From a bacterium (GTDB lineage: Bacteria > Planctomycetota > Planctomycetia > Pirellulales > Pirellulaceae), in contig WGNR01000012.1 in assembly GCA_016124445.1 (NCBI GenBank), positions 496,001-560,000 on the forward strand: 64,000 bases of DNA, in the 5' to 3' direction. Shown in pieces: positions 53,991-62,542 of the stretch. Both the position numbers and the translations under genes were made by a program. The notes under the pieces were generated by a model that saw only the letters and a program-made list of their open reading frames with translations, was not told the origin of the DNA and made no database searches. How positions within the stretch are numbered: position 1 is the first letter of the stretch; each line of letters begins with the position of its first letter.

Positions 53991-54103
53991 CTTTTCAATG
54001 GTTCCTCTTTCGGTTGATTCTGCGTCCAAATCCCCAGGTTTTCGGACGTACGAGCGATCAATTTACCTTCGTGCTAAATATCTTCGGTCGATACGATGTC
54101 GAC

Positions 54104-54316
54104 TCAATTGGAATCCGTTGGCCGTTTCAAAATGGCAACCACGAACTTTGATTCTCCTCCAGCGTCCCCGATATCGAAGACCGATACCAGCTCCCATCCA
54201 TCGGCACCTTCCTTGTTCAATAAGTCGGCCAACTCATCGGAATTAAAATCAGTGCCTGAAAAGAAGCCAAAGCTCGTCGAAATCTTCAACGTTTTGTATT
54301 CCCACTTTTTCTTCAT
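54104..54316 (-). CDS. DUF4177 protein, copy 1
   Basis: 70 aa from ATG 54316. WEYKTLKISTSFGFFSGTDF, then LLNKEGADGWELVSVFDIGD and FVVAILKRP, the full DUF4177 length and pattern (WEY...GWELV...LKR). About 51 of 70 residues match the second copy at 55776-55988 by eye. The flanking DNA downstream (GTTTCAAAATGGC in both) is also similar, so the duplication is recent. Function of the family is unknown. Confidence 0.85.
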   Translation of the reverse strand: MKKKWEYKTLKISTSFGFFSGTDFNSDELADLLNKEGADGWELVSVFDIGDAGGESKFVVAILKRPTDSN

Positions 54317-54338
54317 GTCCGATCGGCCTTTCATTGAA

Positions 54339-54833
54339 TTACGGCATGGTGCCTGTTTGACGGATGGACCGTGGGAATACTTTCAGCAGGTAATCCTCGA
54401 TAAACTCGTCTCTGTAGCCGGCAATACAATCATGGGTCAAATCATACCAATGCCAGCCTGCGTCGCCGCAAACAAAGTTGTACTCGGCAATGACCTGGCC
54501 GGAGTCACCCTTCCAAATTCCGCGTTTGATTTCCATGCTGCGATACATCATGTAGATCGTTGAGAAGAACAGGCTGGGATGGATGTAAAGCAGTTCGCTT
54601 TCAGAAGAACTGACACATGCCGACAAGCAATAGGGATAATTGCTACCGCTTGGGGATTCCTCGTCGACGAAACTGTGAGTCAAGTCAAACCCCATCCCCA
54701 GAACACCTGCAGCATAGACCGTAGGGGCTTTTTCCAGTGGCTGGAATTTGATGCCTAGCGATTTCCAAAAGGCTTCAACCAATTCGTCCAGTTCTAGCGG
54801 AGACTGGAATAGGTATTCGAATTCGAAGCTCAT
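54339..54833 (-). CDS. Soluble protein of unknown function
   Basis: 164 aa, ATG 54833. MSFEFEYLFQSPLELDELVE opens the protein; later parts include GVLGMGFDLTHSFVDEE, YIHPSLFFSTIYMMYRSMEI and AEYNFVCGDAGWHWYDLTHD. It looks like a globular mixed alpha/beta protein without signal peptide. Adjacent (22 bp) to DUF4177 copy 1 on the same strand. In style it resembles a toxin-immunity protein, but I cannot place it in a family. Confidence 0.65.
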   Translation of the reverse strand: MSFEFEYLFQSPLELDELVEAFWKSLGIKFQPLEKAPTVYAAGVLGMGFDLTHSFVDEESPSGSNYPYCLSACVSSSESELLYIHPSLFFSTIYMMYRSMEIKRGIWKGDSGQVIAEYNFVCGDAGWHWYDLTHDCIAGYRDEFIEDYLLKVFPRSIRQTGTMP

Positions 54834-54917
54834 TTCACCTATATCATTCGTATTGGGCCGGATAACACGGCACTTCCAACTTTGACCACACGACTGGTTC
54901 TCGTTGCCCGCAACTTC

Positions 54918-55532
54918 TCACTTGGCGCTACTGCGTTGCTTAGCGCCAAGCATCGCTTTTTCCAGCGTAACAATCAGGTTCTGATCTTCACTCTCGTAAT
55001 CTTTGAAATACGAGTCGCCCAGGCTGCCCTCTGGACCAGAGTGGATGATGACGAATTTCGATTTACCATCCTCCCTCTCAATCGTGAAGGTCATAAAGTA
55101 CAACCTGCCATCTTTCAGCTCGACGACGAGCATACCTTCGGAGAGTGTTTGAGGATGATTGTGGCCGCCAACAAAAATATTCTTTGCCTTGCTGAGCCTT
55201 TCTAAAACATCGCGCACGCTCGCAGGCGGCAACGCTGAGACTGGCAATCGATCAAATTCGGCTCGAGAAGAAGGCCTGCCGCCAAGAGGCTTCAGCGGAA
55301 CCACCTCAACGTTGGCTCCGCTGACCGGCTGGGCTAAACCGTGAATCACATCCATGCCAGATTCAACGTTGTAATAAACGTACGTTTTCCAACCAACAAC
55401 AACGCCAAAAAAGAATAAGAAGACCAAGGCAATCGAAGCGAATAGGAGCAACTGCTGATTCTGTCTGCGCAAGTCTTCTTTCCAGTTAGGCTTTTGAGCC
55501 TCTGGGGAAGTTTCGTTTGCCTGGTTGCTCAT
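54918..55532 (-). CDS. Single-span membrane protein of unknown function
   Basis: 204 aa from ATG 55532 (MSNQANETSPEAQKPNWKED). One membrane span at about 27-52 (LLLFASIALVFLFFFGVVVG). The C-terminal region outside the cytoplasm is beta-rich, with MDVIHGLAQPVSGANVEVVP, LPPASVRDVLERLSKAKNIF and VVELKDGRLYFMTFTIERED. No known domain. Separate from the DUF4177 copies by about 85 and 243 bp. Confidence 0.65.
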   Translation of the reverse strand: MSNQANETSPEAQKPNWKEDLRRQNQQLLLFASIALVFLFFFGVVVGWKTYVYYNVESGMDVIHGLAQPVSGANVEVVPLKPLGGRPSSRAEFDRLPVSALPPASVRDVLERLSKAKNIFVGGHNHPQTLSEGMLVVELKDGRLYFMTFTIEREDGKSKFVIIHSGPEGSLGDSYFKDYESEDQNLIVTLEKAMLGAKQRSSAK

Positions 55533-55775
55533 ACAGAAAACTCCGCGTGTCGGACATGGCATTTCGCACCGCCATGACTATTCTTCAACCTAACAGTTCT
55601 CCATAGGCGTTACGAGCAAATCTGCGTTACGCGGGGCGCTCGATTCGACAAGTTGAGAGCCAACGGGTGAGACGGGCGTCTCGCCCATACTTGAAACAAT
55701 CGTCGTACTTGCCGGGACTCCACGCGATGAGCACTGCCGAGTGGCTTATCAGATAAGATCAGCTACGACGTCAAC

Positions 55776-55988
55776 TCACTTCGAATCCATTGGCCGTTTC
55801 AAAATGGCAAGCAAATACTTTGATCCACCATTGACCATGTCGATGCTGACGGTTGATACCAACTCCCATCCGTCGGCACCTTCGCTATTCAATAAGCCTG
55901 CCAACTCATCGGAGTTTAAATCAGTGCCTGAAAAGAATCCGCGGCTTGTCGAAATCTTCAACGTCTTATATTCCCATTGTACTTTCAT
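55776..55988 (-). CDS. DUF4177 protein, copy 2
   Basis: 70 aa, ATG 55988. WEYKTLKISTSRGFFSGTDL, GWELVSTVSIDMVNGGSKYL and LAILKRPMDSK. Clear paralogue of copy 1 (54104-54316). The central loop (residues 46-60) has changed most. A decayed gene fragment related to 57826-58191 lies just upstream at 56192-56262, so this stretch probably arose by duplication followed by decay. Confidence 0.85.
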   Translation of the reverse strand: MKVQWEYKTLKISTSRGFFSGTDLNSDELAGLLNSEGADGWELVSTVSIDMVNGGSKYLLAILKRPMDSK

Positions 55989-56413
55989 GACTCATTCAGG
56001 ACCTCGAGTGACGTGAAAATTGATGGTGTTCGATGGCGGCTGTCGCGGTGCGTTTCCGATTGAATCTGAACCGCAATTCCCATTGATTGATATTACCGCT
56101 CTTTTTGTTGGGAATCCAATATTCAAGAAAAACCTCAGGCCAGTTCAGCGCAAAATCAACCCCAGCAAATGGCACCAGACCATTCTCCTTCTCAAGCTCC
56201 CTTCAGTCCGGTCACCATAACGATCAGCGATGGTCAACTTCAAGACCCATTTCGCGCGCCGTCTAGAGTCCTTTGGACTTCCCCGAATGAGATGTACTTC
56301 GCGTGATGCCTGTCAGTGGAAATTGAAGGAGTGCTCATCGGAATCGGACAGGTAAAGAATTGAATCCAGAAGATATCTACCAAACAATTATAACCGGTAG
56401 TCACGCTCCTCCG
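55989..56413. other. 425-bp region with a gene remnant but no intact gene
   Basis: No intact gene. It contains the 71-bp remnant (56192-56262) and otherwise shows stop codons in all plausible frames. Confidence 0.6.
56192..56262 (-). pseudogene. Frameshifted 3' fragment related to the exported protein gene at 57826
   Basis: The minus strand encodes REMGLEVDHR, then one missing base, then VMVTGLKGA and a stop. The intact gene at 57826-58191 ends REMGIEVGERWIVTVTGLKGA. The shared part is about 70 bp and ends at the same stop. The rest of the gene is lost. Confidence 0.75.
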
Positions 56414-56842
56414 TCAATATTCACGATCTAGCTGTGACTGTGTCAGCATTCGTGATTCGTGAAACAAGTTACCAAACAATCGCATTGTCTCCTGCATTGG
56501 GTCGCTTGGTGTGATCACTGGTGGTTTTCCAAACAGACGCGACAGGAACGGCCCATTTATCGAGTATTGAACGAGTATTCCATAATCTTCTTGCTGAACG
56601 GGGCCTGGGAAATAACAGAGGTAATACTGAAATCGGGTCTGATTGAATTCCGATTCGAAGTAAACTCCCCAATCTTCCTCACACCCTCCTTCAATCCACC
56701 TTGGAATCGAGTGCCTGCGATCGACAAGATGCGATTGTAGTTTCTCGCAGACGTAGTTGCCTGCCGCATGGCAAAGTTCGTCATCGTCTGAATAATACTC
56801 TTCAGGAACAGAGACAATCACGGCGACGAATGATTCAGGCAT
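56414..56842 (-). CDS. Soluble protein of unknown function
   Basis: 142 aa, ATG 56842. MPESFVAVIVSVPEEYYSDD, HSIPRWIEGGCEEDWGVYFE and QTRFQYYLCYFPGPVQQEDY suggest a beta-rich, acidic, cytoplasmic protein. The overall character (small, acidic, aromatic, isolated) is like immunity proteins. No confident family. 54 bp from the membrane protein gene at 56896. Confidence 0.6.
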   Translation of the reverse strand: MPESFVAVIVSVPEEYYSDDDELCHAAGNYVCEKLQSHLVDRRHSIPRWIEGGCEEDWGVYFESEFNQTRFQYYLCYFPGPVQQEDYGILVQYSINGPFLSRLFGKPPVITPSDPMQETMRLFGNLFHESRMLTQSQLDREY

Positions 56843-56895
56843 GTGAACTCCGCTGCGTCTCCATGTTTCTGTTTTTTACCCTCGCGAAATACTCA

Positions 56896-57612
56896 TCACA
56901 GTTTGAGCCAACCACCCTCGATGTTTTCATCATCGGCCACTCTTCGCAAGACATATATAAACCAGGGATACTGCTTGTGGAATGCATCAACACGTTTAGC
57001 GATTTCCTGAAAACGCAGGTCGGCAGCTTCAATGCGGGATCGAACAACCAGGTAGGCTATCCAAATTGCAAATAGGCCCGCGGAAAGAGCCCAGATCCGG
57101 GTAAATAAAGAGATGATTGCAGCGGCAATCAGAATTCCCCCCCAAGGCAATCCCCGAAACTTACTTAGATAGTAGTCATAGTCTGCGGAACCAAGGTGAG
57201 TTCGTAGACGATTATCAAGTTCATCGTCAACCGGTTTATCTCCGATCTCTTCAGAGAGTTCGTAGAACTGAAGGGCATATCGGCCAGCGGATATTTCAAA
57301 TTGATCCTTTTCGGAAGTGATCTGCTCGGTGCTTCCGACAAAGTCTTCGAGACCACCAGCGATGAGACGCCCCGATTGAGATTCAATAAGAAACTCGCGA
57401 TCAGATGGTGTGTAGAGACTCAGGCAATCAGGATCTGGCTGCTCATCCACGTAGATGACGGCCTCATAGGAACCATCCGCAGACGTTTCGATAAAAAACA
57501 GTCGCCCAGCCGTCGCTTCCGCTCTCAGGGAATCTACAACTTGGCGTTCGTGGGCAGGATCCCAAATACCAATCGTGGAAGAATTGGTGCGAATATCGAG
57601 CCGTTTACGCAT
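56896..57612 (-). CDS. Membrane protein of unknown function
   Basis: 238 aa from ATG 57612 (MRKRLDIRTNSSTIGIWDPA). A soluble N-terminal domain (about 1-150, with VIYVDEQPDPDCLSLYTPSD and GRYALQFYELSEEIGDKPVD) is followed by a hydrophobic stretch at about 157-195 (WGGILIAAAIISLFTRIWAL, SAGLFAIWIAYLVVRSRI). The last 45 residues, AADLRFQEIAKRVDAFHKQY onward, are helical. No known family. Transcribed towards the gene at 56414. Confidence 0.65.
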   Translation of the reverse strand: MRKRLDIRTNSSTIGIWDPAHERQVVDSLRAEATAGRLFFIETSADGSYEAVIYVDEQPDPDCLSLYTPSDREFLIESQSGRLIAGGLEDFVGSTEQITSEKDQFEISAGRYALQFYELSEEIGDKPVDDELDNRLRTHLGSADYDYYLSKFRGLPWGGILIAAAIISLFTRIWALSAGLFAIWIAYLVVRSRIEAADLRFQEIAKRVDAFHKQYPWFIYVLRRVADDENIEGGWLKL

Positions 57613-57825
57613 GGTTCCTCCGATCAAACCGGTGCAAAGCAGGCCATGCAGCGAATGTTGGGCTGGGCAGTCGAGGCGGTTACACGCACGCGGATTTTGG
57701 CGACTTCGATTGAATCGAAGCGGTAGATCCGGCGAATCGAGATAAGGAATCGTACGTTCTGATTATCTTAATCTAGGGCCAACCTAAACACGACTACGAT
57801 CTTTCCACGCGTCTTGTCTACCGCT

Positions 57826-58191
57826 TCAAGCTCCCTTCAGCCCGGTCACCGTAACGATCCAGCGCTCGCCAACTTCAATACCCATTTCGCGCCGCAGGCT
57901 GCCTTCGACGATCACCTTCTTGCCGTCCAATTTGTCGGCCAGCTTGCGGAACTCTGGCTTTTTGCTCAGATCGAGTTCCCAGGTAATCCCATTCGCTGTG
58001 ATGGTAGTACCAGTCGTTTCACCGCCGATCGCGAGCAGGTGGGTACGTAATGTTCCAGTAACGGTCACTTCTACAGAATCGTCGTTCATACTGGCCGTCT
58101 CGGTTGGGTCCGATTTCACGGGCTGGGCGGCGGAAGCTACGAGTGACATGCCTGCCAATAGAAAGCAAGCAACAACCATGCGAGCGGCCAT
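57826..58191 (-). CDS. Exported small protein, beta-rich
   Basis: 121 aa from ATG 58191 with signal peptide ARMVVACFLLAGMSLVASA. The mature part (VEVTVTGTLRTHLLAIGGET, TANGITWELDLSKKPEFRKL, DKLDGKKVIVEGSLRREMGI, WIVTVTGLKGA) looks like an OB-fold-type binding domain. A decayed copy of its 3' end is present at 56192-56262. Function unknown; probably periplasmic. Confidence 0.78.
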   Translation of the reverse strand: MAARMVVACFLLAGMSLVASAAQPVKSDPTETASMNDDSVEVTVTGTLRTHLLAIGGETTGTTITANGITWELDLSKKPEFRKLADKLDGKKVIVEGSLRREMGIEVGERWIVTVTGLKGA

Positions 58192-58359
58192 CAGGGGTGA
58201 CTCCAAAACGCGATTTAAAAGGGAACGGACATTTACCTGAAGGACGAATTGCTGGGCGGAAGGGATTTCGCGCGGACCGATCTGGCGAGATAAAAACTGC
58301 CTGGACGCCAGCATTTGACGCTACGATCGCCTTAATCGACACAAACGACAGCCGCGAGA

Positions 58360-59037
58360 CTAGTCCATCAGCACCAACGCATCCGCCAACTCATTCACAT
58401 CGTCCGCCGCACGGGGCAGGGGTTTGGCGAGTTGGTTACCGGCCTGTTCAATCACCGCGCAGATGGCCGTGGTTGGGTCGCTTTGCCGAAGGCCTTCGGT
58501 CAGTTGCTGGCAGAGATGGTCGAGCGCTGCCTGACCCAGCTTCTCGATGACCTCTTGATCACCGAGCACCGCAGCGGTGCGCTCAAACAACGAGACATAA
58601 ATCAGGATGCCGGTAGCGCCGGTCGTGTGATGCACGCGCTGATCGAAGAAGACTTCCCGGGCTCGGGCCGCCACTTCGTTGCGCATCTGATTTCGCGGCG
58701 TGAATAAACGACGCAGCCAATCAACGCGGCTGCCCAGAAACGCCCCGGTAATAAACCCCACGACGATCACCACAATCAAAGCAATCAGACCGAGATCCCA
58801 GAAGCCCGCTTCCCAGCTTCCGGTTTCTTCCATGATCCGAGGAAAGCTCAGCCAAACGACAACCGCTGCGATCGTCGCCAGCCACACGCCAACGACATCT
58901 TCGGCTCGGTCGTATCGTCCCGAGGAGGTCGCGACGACTGGAACAATCTCGCATGACGTCTTCGCTTCCGCGGCGGCGACCGCTGTCTTGACTTGTTCAC
59001 GCTGCTCTTTGCTGAACAGTTGGGATGCCTTTCGCAT
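58360..59037 (-). CDS. TPM-domain membrane protein
   Basis: 225 aa. TPM-type domain split around two membrane spans: ASQLFSKEQREQVKTAVAAA and SCEIVPVVATSSGRYDRAED, then GVWLATIAAVVVWLSFPRIM and LGLIALIVVIVVGFITGAFL, then ARAREVFFDQRVHHTTGATG, ILIYVSLFERTAAVLGDQEV and LGQAALDHLCQQLTEGLRQS. The His- and Thr-containing HHTTGATGILIYVS block is the family hallmark. Follows the second TPM gene (59050) by 12 bp, so the two form an operon and probably work together. TPM proteins have been linked to photosystem repair phosphatase and membrane-associated functions. Confidence 0.87.
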   Translation of the reverse strand: MRKASQLFSKEQREQVKTAVAAAEAKTSCEIVPVVATSSGRYDRAEDVVGVWLATIAAVVVWLSFPRIMEETGSWEAGFWDLGLIALIVVIVVGFITGAFLGSRVDWLRRLFTPRNQMRNEVAARAREVFFDQRVHHTTGATGILIYVSLFERTAAVLGDQEVIEKLGQAALDHLCQQLTEGLRQSDPTTAICAVIEQAGNQLAKPLPRAADDVNELADALVLMD

Positions 59038-59049
59038 GATCGTTTTTCC

Positions 59050-59868
59050 TTACCAAGAGCCTGTGGCACCACCGCCACCGGAAGAACCGCCGCCGAACGA
59101 CCCACCGCTAAAGCCGCCGCCTCCGCCACCACCTCGACTGGTTGCCATCTGATACAGAATCGTGCCAATCACCGTAAAGACGACGCCCCAGAAGAGCCAT
59201 GCCCAGCCGCTCGATCCGCGACGATACAGCGACACGGCGGTGAAGATCGCCAGGCCGATGAATCCGGCCCAGATCGCGTACTCCCACCAGGGAACCGGCC
59301 GCGAAGGCAACTCCAATTTGCGGGCCATTTTGTCAAGCGACTCAACCCCGGCCAGAATCCCGCCCGAATAATTCCCTTGCTTGAAGCGGGGAATGATCTG
59401 CTCGTCCATGATCTGCTGGCAAAGCTGGTCTTCGCGTCGTCCCCAGCCACCGCCAAGTTCAATCCGAGCCTTGCGATCTTCGTGCGAAACCAACAGCAAG
59501 ATGCCCGTGTTCCAATCTTCTCCGTTCAGTTTCGCGTGACCGATGCCCCATTGATCGAACAGAAGCGTCGCGAATGTTTCAATTCGCAGCCCTGCACCAC
59601 CATGCTTGGCCATCGAATCGATCGTGATGACGATGATAGGCGTTGCCTTGTCGGTCAGTAGCTTATTGCAGATCTCCTGGATCTTCTTTTTATCTTCCGG
59701 AGTAATCATCTCCGCTTCGTCACGAACGAACTCGCGCTCGCCGGGCGGCTGCAAATCGATCCGCAAATCGGCCGCTGCCGAAGAGACAAAGCACAGCGCG
59801 AAGAGACCGACTGCAAAAGCCACTGCGATCAACCGGCAACTTCGGCACCTACCGATGAGAATGTCCAT
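59050..59868 (-). CDS. Exported TPM-domain (YgcG-like) protein
   Basis: 272 aa from ATG 59868 with signal peptide ending SSAAA. The TPM domain: EREFVRDEAEMITPEDKKKI, PIIVITIDSMAKHGGAGLRI, WGIGHAKLNGEDWNTGILLL and IELGGGWGRREDQLCQQIMD, followed by IIPRFKQGNYSGGILAGVES. Two membrane segments (WWEYAIWAGFIGLAIFTAVS and WLFWGVVFTVIGTILYQMAT) precede a Gly/Ser-rich tail (GGGSSGGGG). Upstream of the second TPM gene by 12 bp. Confidence 0.9.
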   Translation of the reverse strand: MDILIGRCRSCRLIAVAFAVGLFALCFVSSAAADLRIDLQPPGEREFVRDEAEMITPEDKKKIQEICNKLLTDKATPIIVITIDSMAKHGGAGLRIETFATLLFDQWGIGHAKLNGEDWNTGILLLVSHEDRKARIELGGGWGRREDQLCQQIMDEQIIPRFKQGNYSGGILAGVESLDKMARKLELPSRPVPWWEYAIWAGFIGLAIFTAVSLYRRGSSGWAWLFWGVVFTVIGTILYQMATSRGGGGGGGFSGGSFGGGSSGGGGATGSW

Positions 59869-60086
59869 ACTTGTTCCCTGCACGAAGAGGTCGAATTGGG
59901 TACTAGCATAATGGATCCGCAGGGCGATCGCATCCCTGAGATTGCCTGGCACAGCGATAACGCCGGAGTAAGCCGCAAACAAAGAACTGGTATTCCTGGC
60001 GATCCAATTAGAGAATGATCGTTATCGTCGCCGCATTCAGGCTGGAACGAATCCCATGGCCATGGCGCGTTCTAGGTATAGTTGTA

Positions 60087-60461
60087 ATGAGACCTGTTTT
60101 TAAGCTAACCCTGATCCTGGTAGTCTTGATCGCCGTCGGATTGAAAGTCGATTACTACTTCGTCGCTCAGAAAGAAAAGCGACTATCGGCAGCTGTTTCC
60201 AACATTGGTGGACGAGTCGGATCCATTCCAGCCTGGCCGCTGGGGACAGAATATCGCATCACGTTGACCAAAGCGCCCACCGATGAAGAACTAGCGCAAC
60301 TTGCCGTCGCCAATACAATGCGCGGCTGGGTGGGCATTGTATTTCAGGACTGCGAGATCAGCAGCCGCGATCGAGGCAGGCTAAATGCAAGCCTATCTAG
60401 CTGCCACCTGTTCGTTGCCAAAGATGGTAAGTTGAGTTCTTTGGATCGCGATGAGCCGTGA
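60087..60461 (+). CDS. Single-span membrane protein of unknown function
   Basis: 124 aa from ATG 60087; a frame from 60015 is also open. One span near the N-terminus (LTLILVVLIAVGLKVDYYFV), then a charged region with LGTEYRITLTKAPTDEELAQ and CEISSRDRGRLNASLSSCHL. Its spacing to the next gene is small. No family recognised. Conserved repeats CEISSR...GRLN...L might hint at a short leucine-rich-repeat-like region. Confidence 0.6.
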   Translation: MRPVFKLTLILVVLIAVGLKVDYYFVAQKEKRLSAAVSNIGGRVGSIPAWPLGTEYRITLTKAPTDEELAQLAVANTMRGWVGIVFQDCEISSRDRGRLNASLSSCHLFVAKDGKLSSLDRDEP

Positions 60462-60523
60462 ATGAAACCAAACCAACTGTTCGTCCCGTAATCGCCTCCA
60501 GCAGGATAGCATCCAAACCAATC

Positions 60524-61060
60524 ATGAAAAACCTCGACGTTAGTAAAATCCTCGGCAGCAAAGAGTATCCCTGGTTTATCCTGTTTGAACTCCATGTCGA
60601 TCGCCAATCCGCGGCGCCCTGGTTCAGCTGCCCACCGCACGTTGATTTCGTCGAAGGCGTGGACGATGCTGATCATTGGGCGGTTGAGTTTGACTGCGGA
60701 CTCAAAGTGGCCTTTGAGTTTCTCCACTGCAATAAGAGTGGCATCGTTTATGCCAGCCAGCCGGTCGCACAGCACGTGCGGCGGCACCTCAAACATTGGC
60801 AAAATGCACTGCGCGAGTTACCTCCAGAAGATCTTGAGCCCGAACGATCCTACACGATCCAGCAGTTCGCCAATGATATGCCCGAACTCACCCGATTGAA
60901 TGCGTGTCAACTGTGGCGACAGGGAGACGACGGCAACCAGGTCAAAATTGGCGAGCCTACATCACTGCAGGATGCAACCTGCTGGCAGGCCGAACTGGAG
61001 TCGCACAAGCACAAGCAGATTTATTGGATTTCACGCGTTGAGAGTCCGAGTGACGCGTAA
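60524..61060 (+). CDS. Soluble protein of unknown function
   Basis: 178 aa from ATG 60524 (MKNLDVSKILGSKEYPWFIL); a GTG at 60458 would overlap the upstream stop codon. The sequence FELHVDRQSAAPWFSCPPHV, ADHWAVEFDCGLKVAFEFLH and the helix VAQHVRRHLKHWQNALRELP suggest a globular cytoplasmic protein. It lies in an accessory region with dispersed repeats. No family recognised. Confidence 0.6.
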   Translation: MKNLDVSKILGSKEYPWFILFELHVDRQSAAPWFSCPPHVDFVEGVDDADHWAVEFDCGLKVAFEFLHCNKSGIVYASQPVAQHVRRHLKHWQNALRELPPEDLEPERSYTIQQFANDMPELTRLNACQLWRQGDDGNQVKIGEPTSLQDATCWQAELESHKHKQIYWISRVESPSDA

Positions 61061-61382
61061 CAGGGCAAAGCACAGCCTTGAACCGGATCGCTCGACGTCA
61101 ACCGCTGGAGGACCAACGTACCATTATCACGTCACGATCGACGAATCTGGCAAGGAGCCCACGGTAGAAATCACCAAAAGAGCAGCACGAAGAATTGACG
61201 CTAGAGTGCCACCCGTCCGTACCCGAACCGACTATCATGCAGACTCAGCTCACTCAAGCCGTGCGGGTGATACGGGTAACAATCCGATGCACGCAGAGCG
61301 GCGGTGGTGCGAGTTTTGGGAGTGGTGGCAACGTTTGCCGGACGGGTGGCACCGTTCGACACAAATCTCTCATTAGTTACCT
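61061..61382. other. 322-bp region with a 13-bp dispersed repeat
   Basis: No gene. The repeat GTGCCACCCGTCC (61206-61218) and its inverse GGACGGGTGGCAC (61340-61352) enclose about 120 bp. Further direct copies occur at 62288-62300 and, with one change, 63740-63752. Confidence 0.6.
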
Positions 61383-62285
61383 ATGGAAAGATTAACTGCA
61401 CTTCAAAACCACTGGGCGGTGACCATTTTCCGACGCGCACTGTTCGTACTGACGTTGCTGTTCTTTAGTGCGATCGCGGAGCGCCTTTATCATCCATTGC
61501 TTATGGATTATCGCTTCGATTTCATTGCCAGCCTTCCTTTTCTTTGGGGAATCGCCTGGATGCCGCCGACCTTGTTTGCTGTTTGGCTGGTGATACGGTC
61601 GAATGTTTGGAACCGCTGGCAAGGGTGGCTGCGAGCCGGCATTTACGTTTTGGCATTTGCCTACGGTCAAATGCTTCACGAATGGGTTGAAGTCATGAAC
61701 AGATCGGAAGCCAACTTTTATGTGCCAGGGATGTCGTTCTATGACTTTTACCGACCGGCAATTGTACTTTTGATTGTTCTGATCTGGGTCTGGCTGCTGA
61801 CTCCATTGGCTATGCTATGTTCGATCGAGCTTTCCACGGAACGTGATCCAGCAACCGTTTCCAGGCGTTTCTCCGTTTTGTGGCTGATCGGATTCGTCAC
61901 CGCAGCCGCCGTTATCCTGGGATCGATTCAATTTCTGCTGACGACCGAAGAGCAGCAGGAAGGGCCTTTTATGATGCTATTGCAACTCCCAGACCTGGTG
62001 GCGGTAATGCTGATCCTGTTTGCCCTATCGAAGCGATGGTGGTGGATCATTTTGACGCTGCCGACGGCGCTTGTGCTGGGTCAATTGGCAAGGATGTTGA
62101 TCGGGTACGTCGTCGAACGTGTTAGCGGCGAATCTGCTATCGGAGATTTCGTAGATTACCGTATTGTTCGCTGCCTTTACGGACTGGGGCCGATGGTGGC
62201 CATCAGTATCGCTCTGTGCGTGGCCAGGGTACTGGGCGTACGGCCTTATTGGGCTCGGCGAAAAGAAGAAGTGGTAGAATCCTAA
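61383..62285 (+). CDS. Multi-span membrane protein of unknown function
   Basis: 300 aa with about seven hydrophobic segments, including WAVTIFRRALFVLTLLFFSA, FIASLPFLWGIAWMPPTLFA, AGIYVLAFAYGQMLHEWVEV, YDFYRPAIVLLIVLIWVWLL and WLIGFVTAAAVILGSIQFLL. The second half contains a charged loop TTEEQQEGPF. No motif identifies a transporter class. It starts at 61383 directly after the repeat region. Confidence 0.75.
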   Translation: MERLTALQNHWAVTIFRRALFVLTLLFFSAIAERLYHPLLMDYRFDFIASLPFLWGIAWMPPTLFAVWLVIRSNVWNRWQGWLRAGIYVLAFAYGQMLHEWVEVMNRSEANFYVPGMSFYDFYRPAIVLLIVLIWVWLLTPLAMLCSIELSTERDPATVSRRFSVLWLIGFVTAAAVILGSIQFLLTTEEQQEGPFMMLLQLPDLVAVMLILFALSKRWWWIILTLPTALVLGQLARMLIGYVVERVSGESAIGDFVDYRIVRCLYGLGPMVAISIALCVARVLGVRPYWARRKEEVVES

Positions 62286-62424
62286 TCGGACGGGTGGCAC
62301 TCAACGCTGGCAACGCCATCTTGGCGACGGCCCAGGCTGTGACCGAAACATCTAATGGAGATTTACTCGTAACGCTCATTAAGAGCTGCTATGTTTAAGA
62401 GTACGCTAGCAGGCCATAGACATC

Positions 62425-62462
62425 CTTCAGTTTTCTACAGAGCCGTCCCGACACCTTTTCTT
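62425..62462 (+). repeat. Inverted IS-end-like repeat, left copy
   Basis: CTTCAGTTTTCTACAGAGCC then GTCCCGACACCTTTTCTT. It matches, in inverted orientation, the sequence at 63148-63186 just past the stop of the decayed transposase. The lipoprotein gene at 62543-63085 lies between the two. Confidence 0.65.
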
Positions 62463-62542
62463 CCCCCAACTGAATCAGATAGTGTCGCGATCGTTCTGCA
62501 TACCATGTATTATATACATATTTATTAACAGGTTCGACTAGA

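Noticed and set aside
60344..60802. 152-codon minus-strand frame opposite the genes at 60087 and 60524
   Set aside because: It spans two plus-strand genes with better composition and lacks a recognisable domain.
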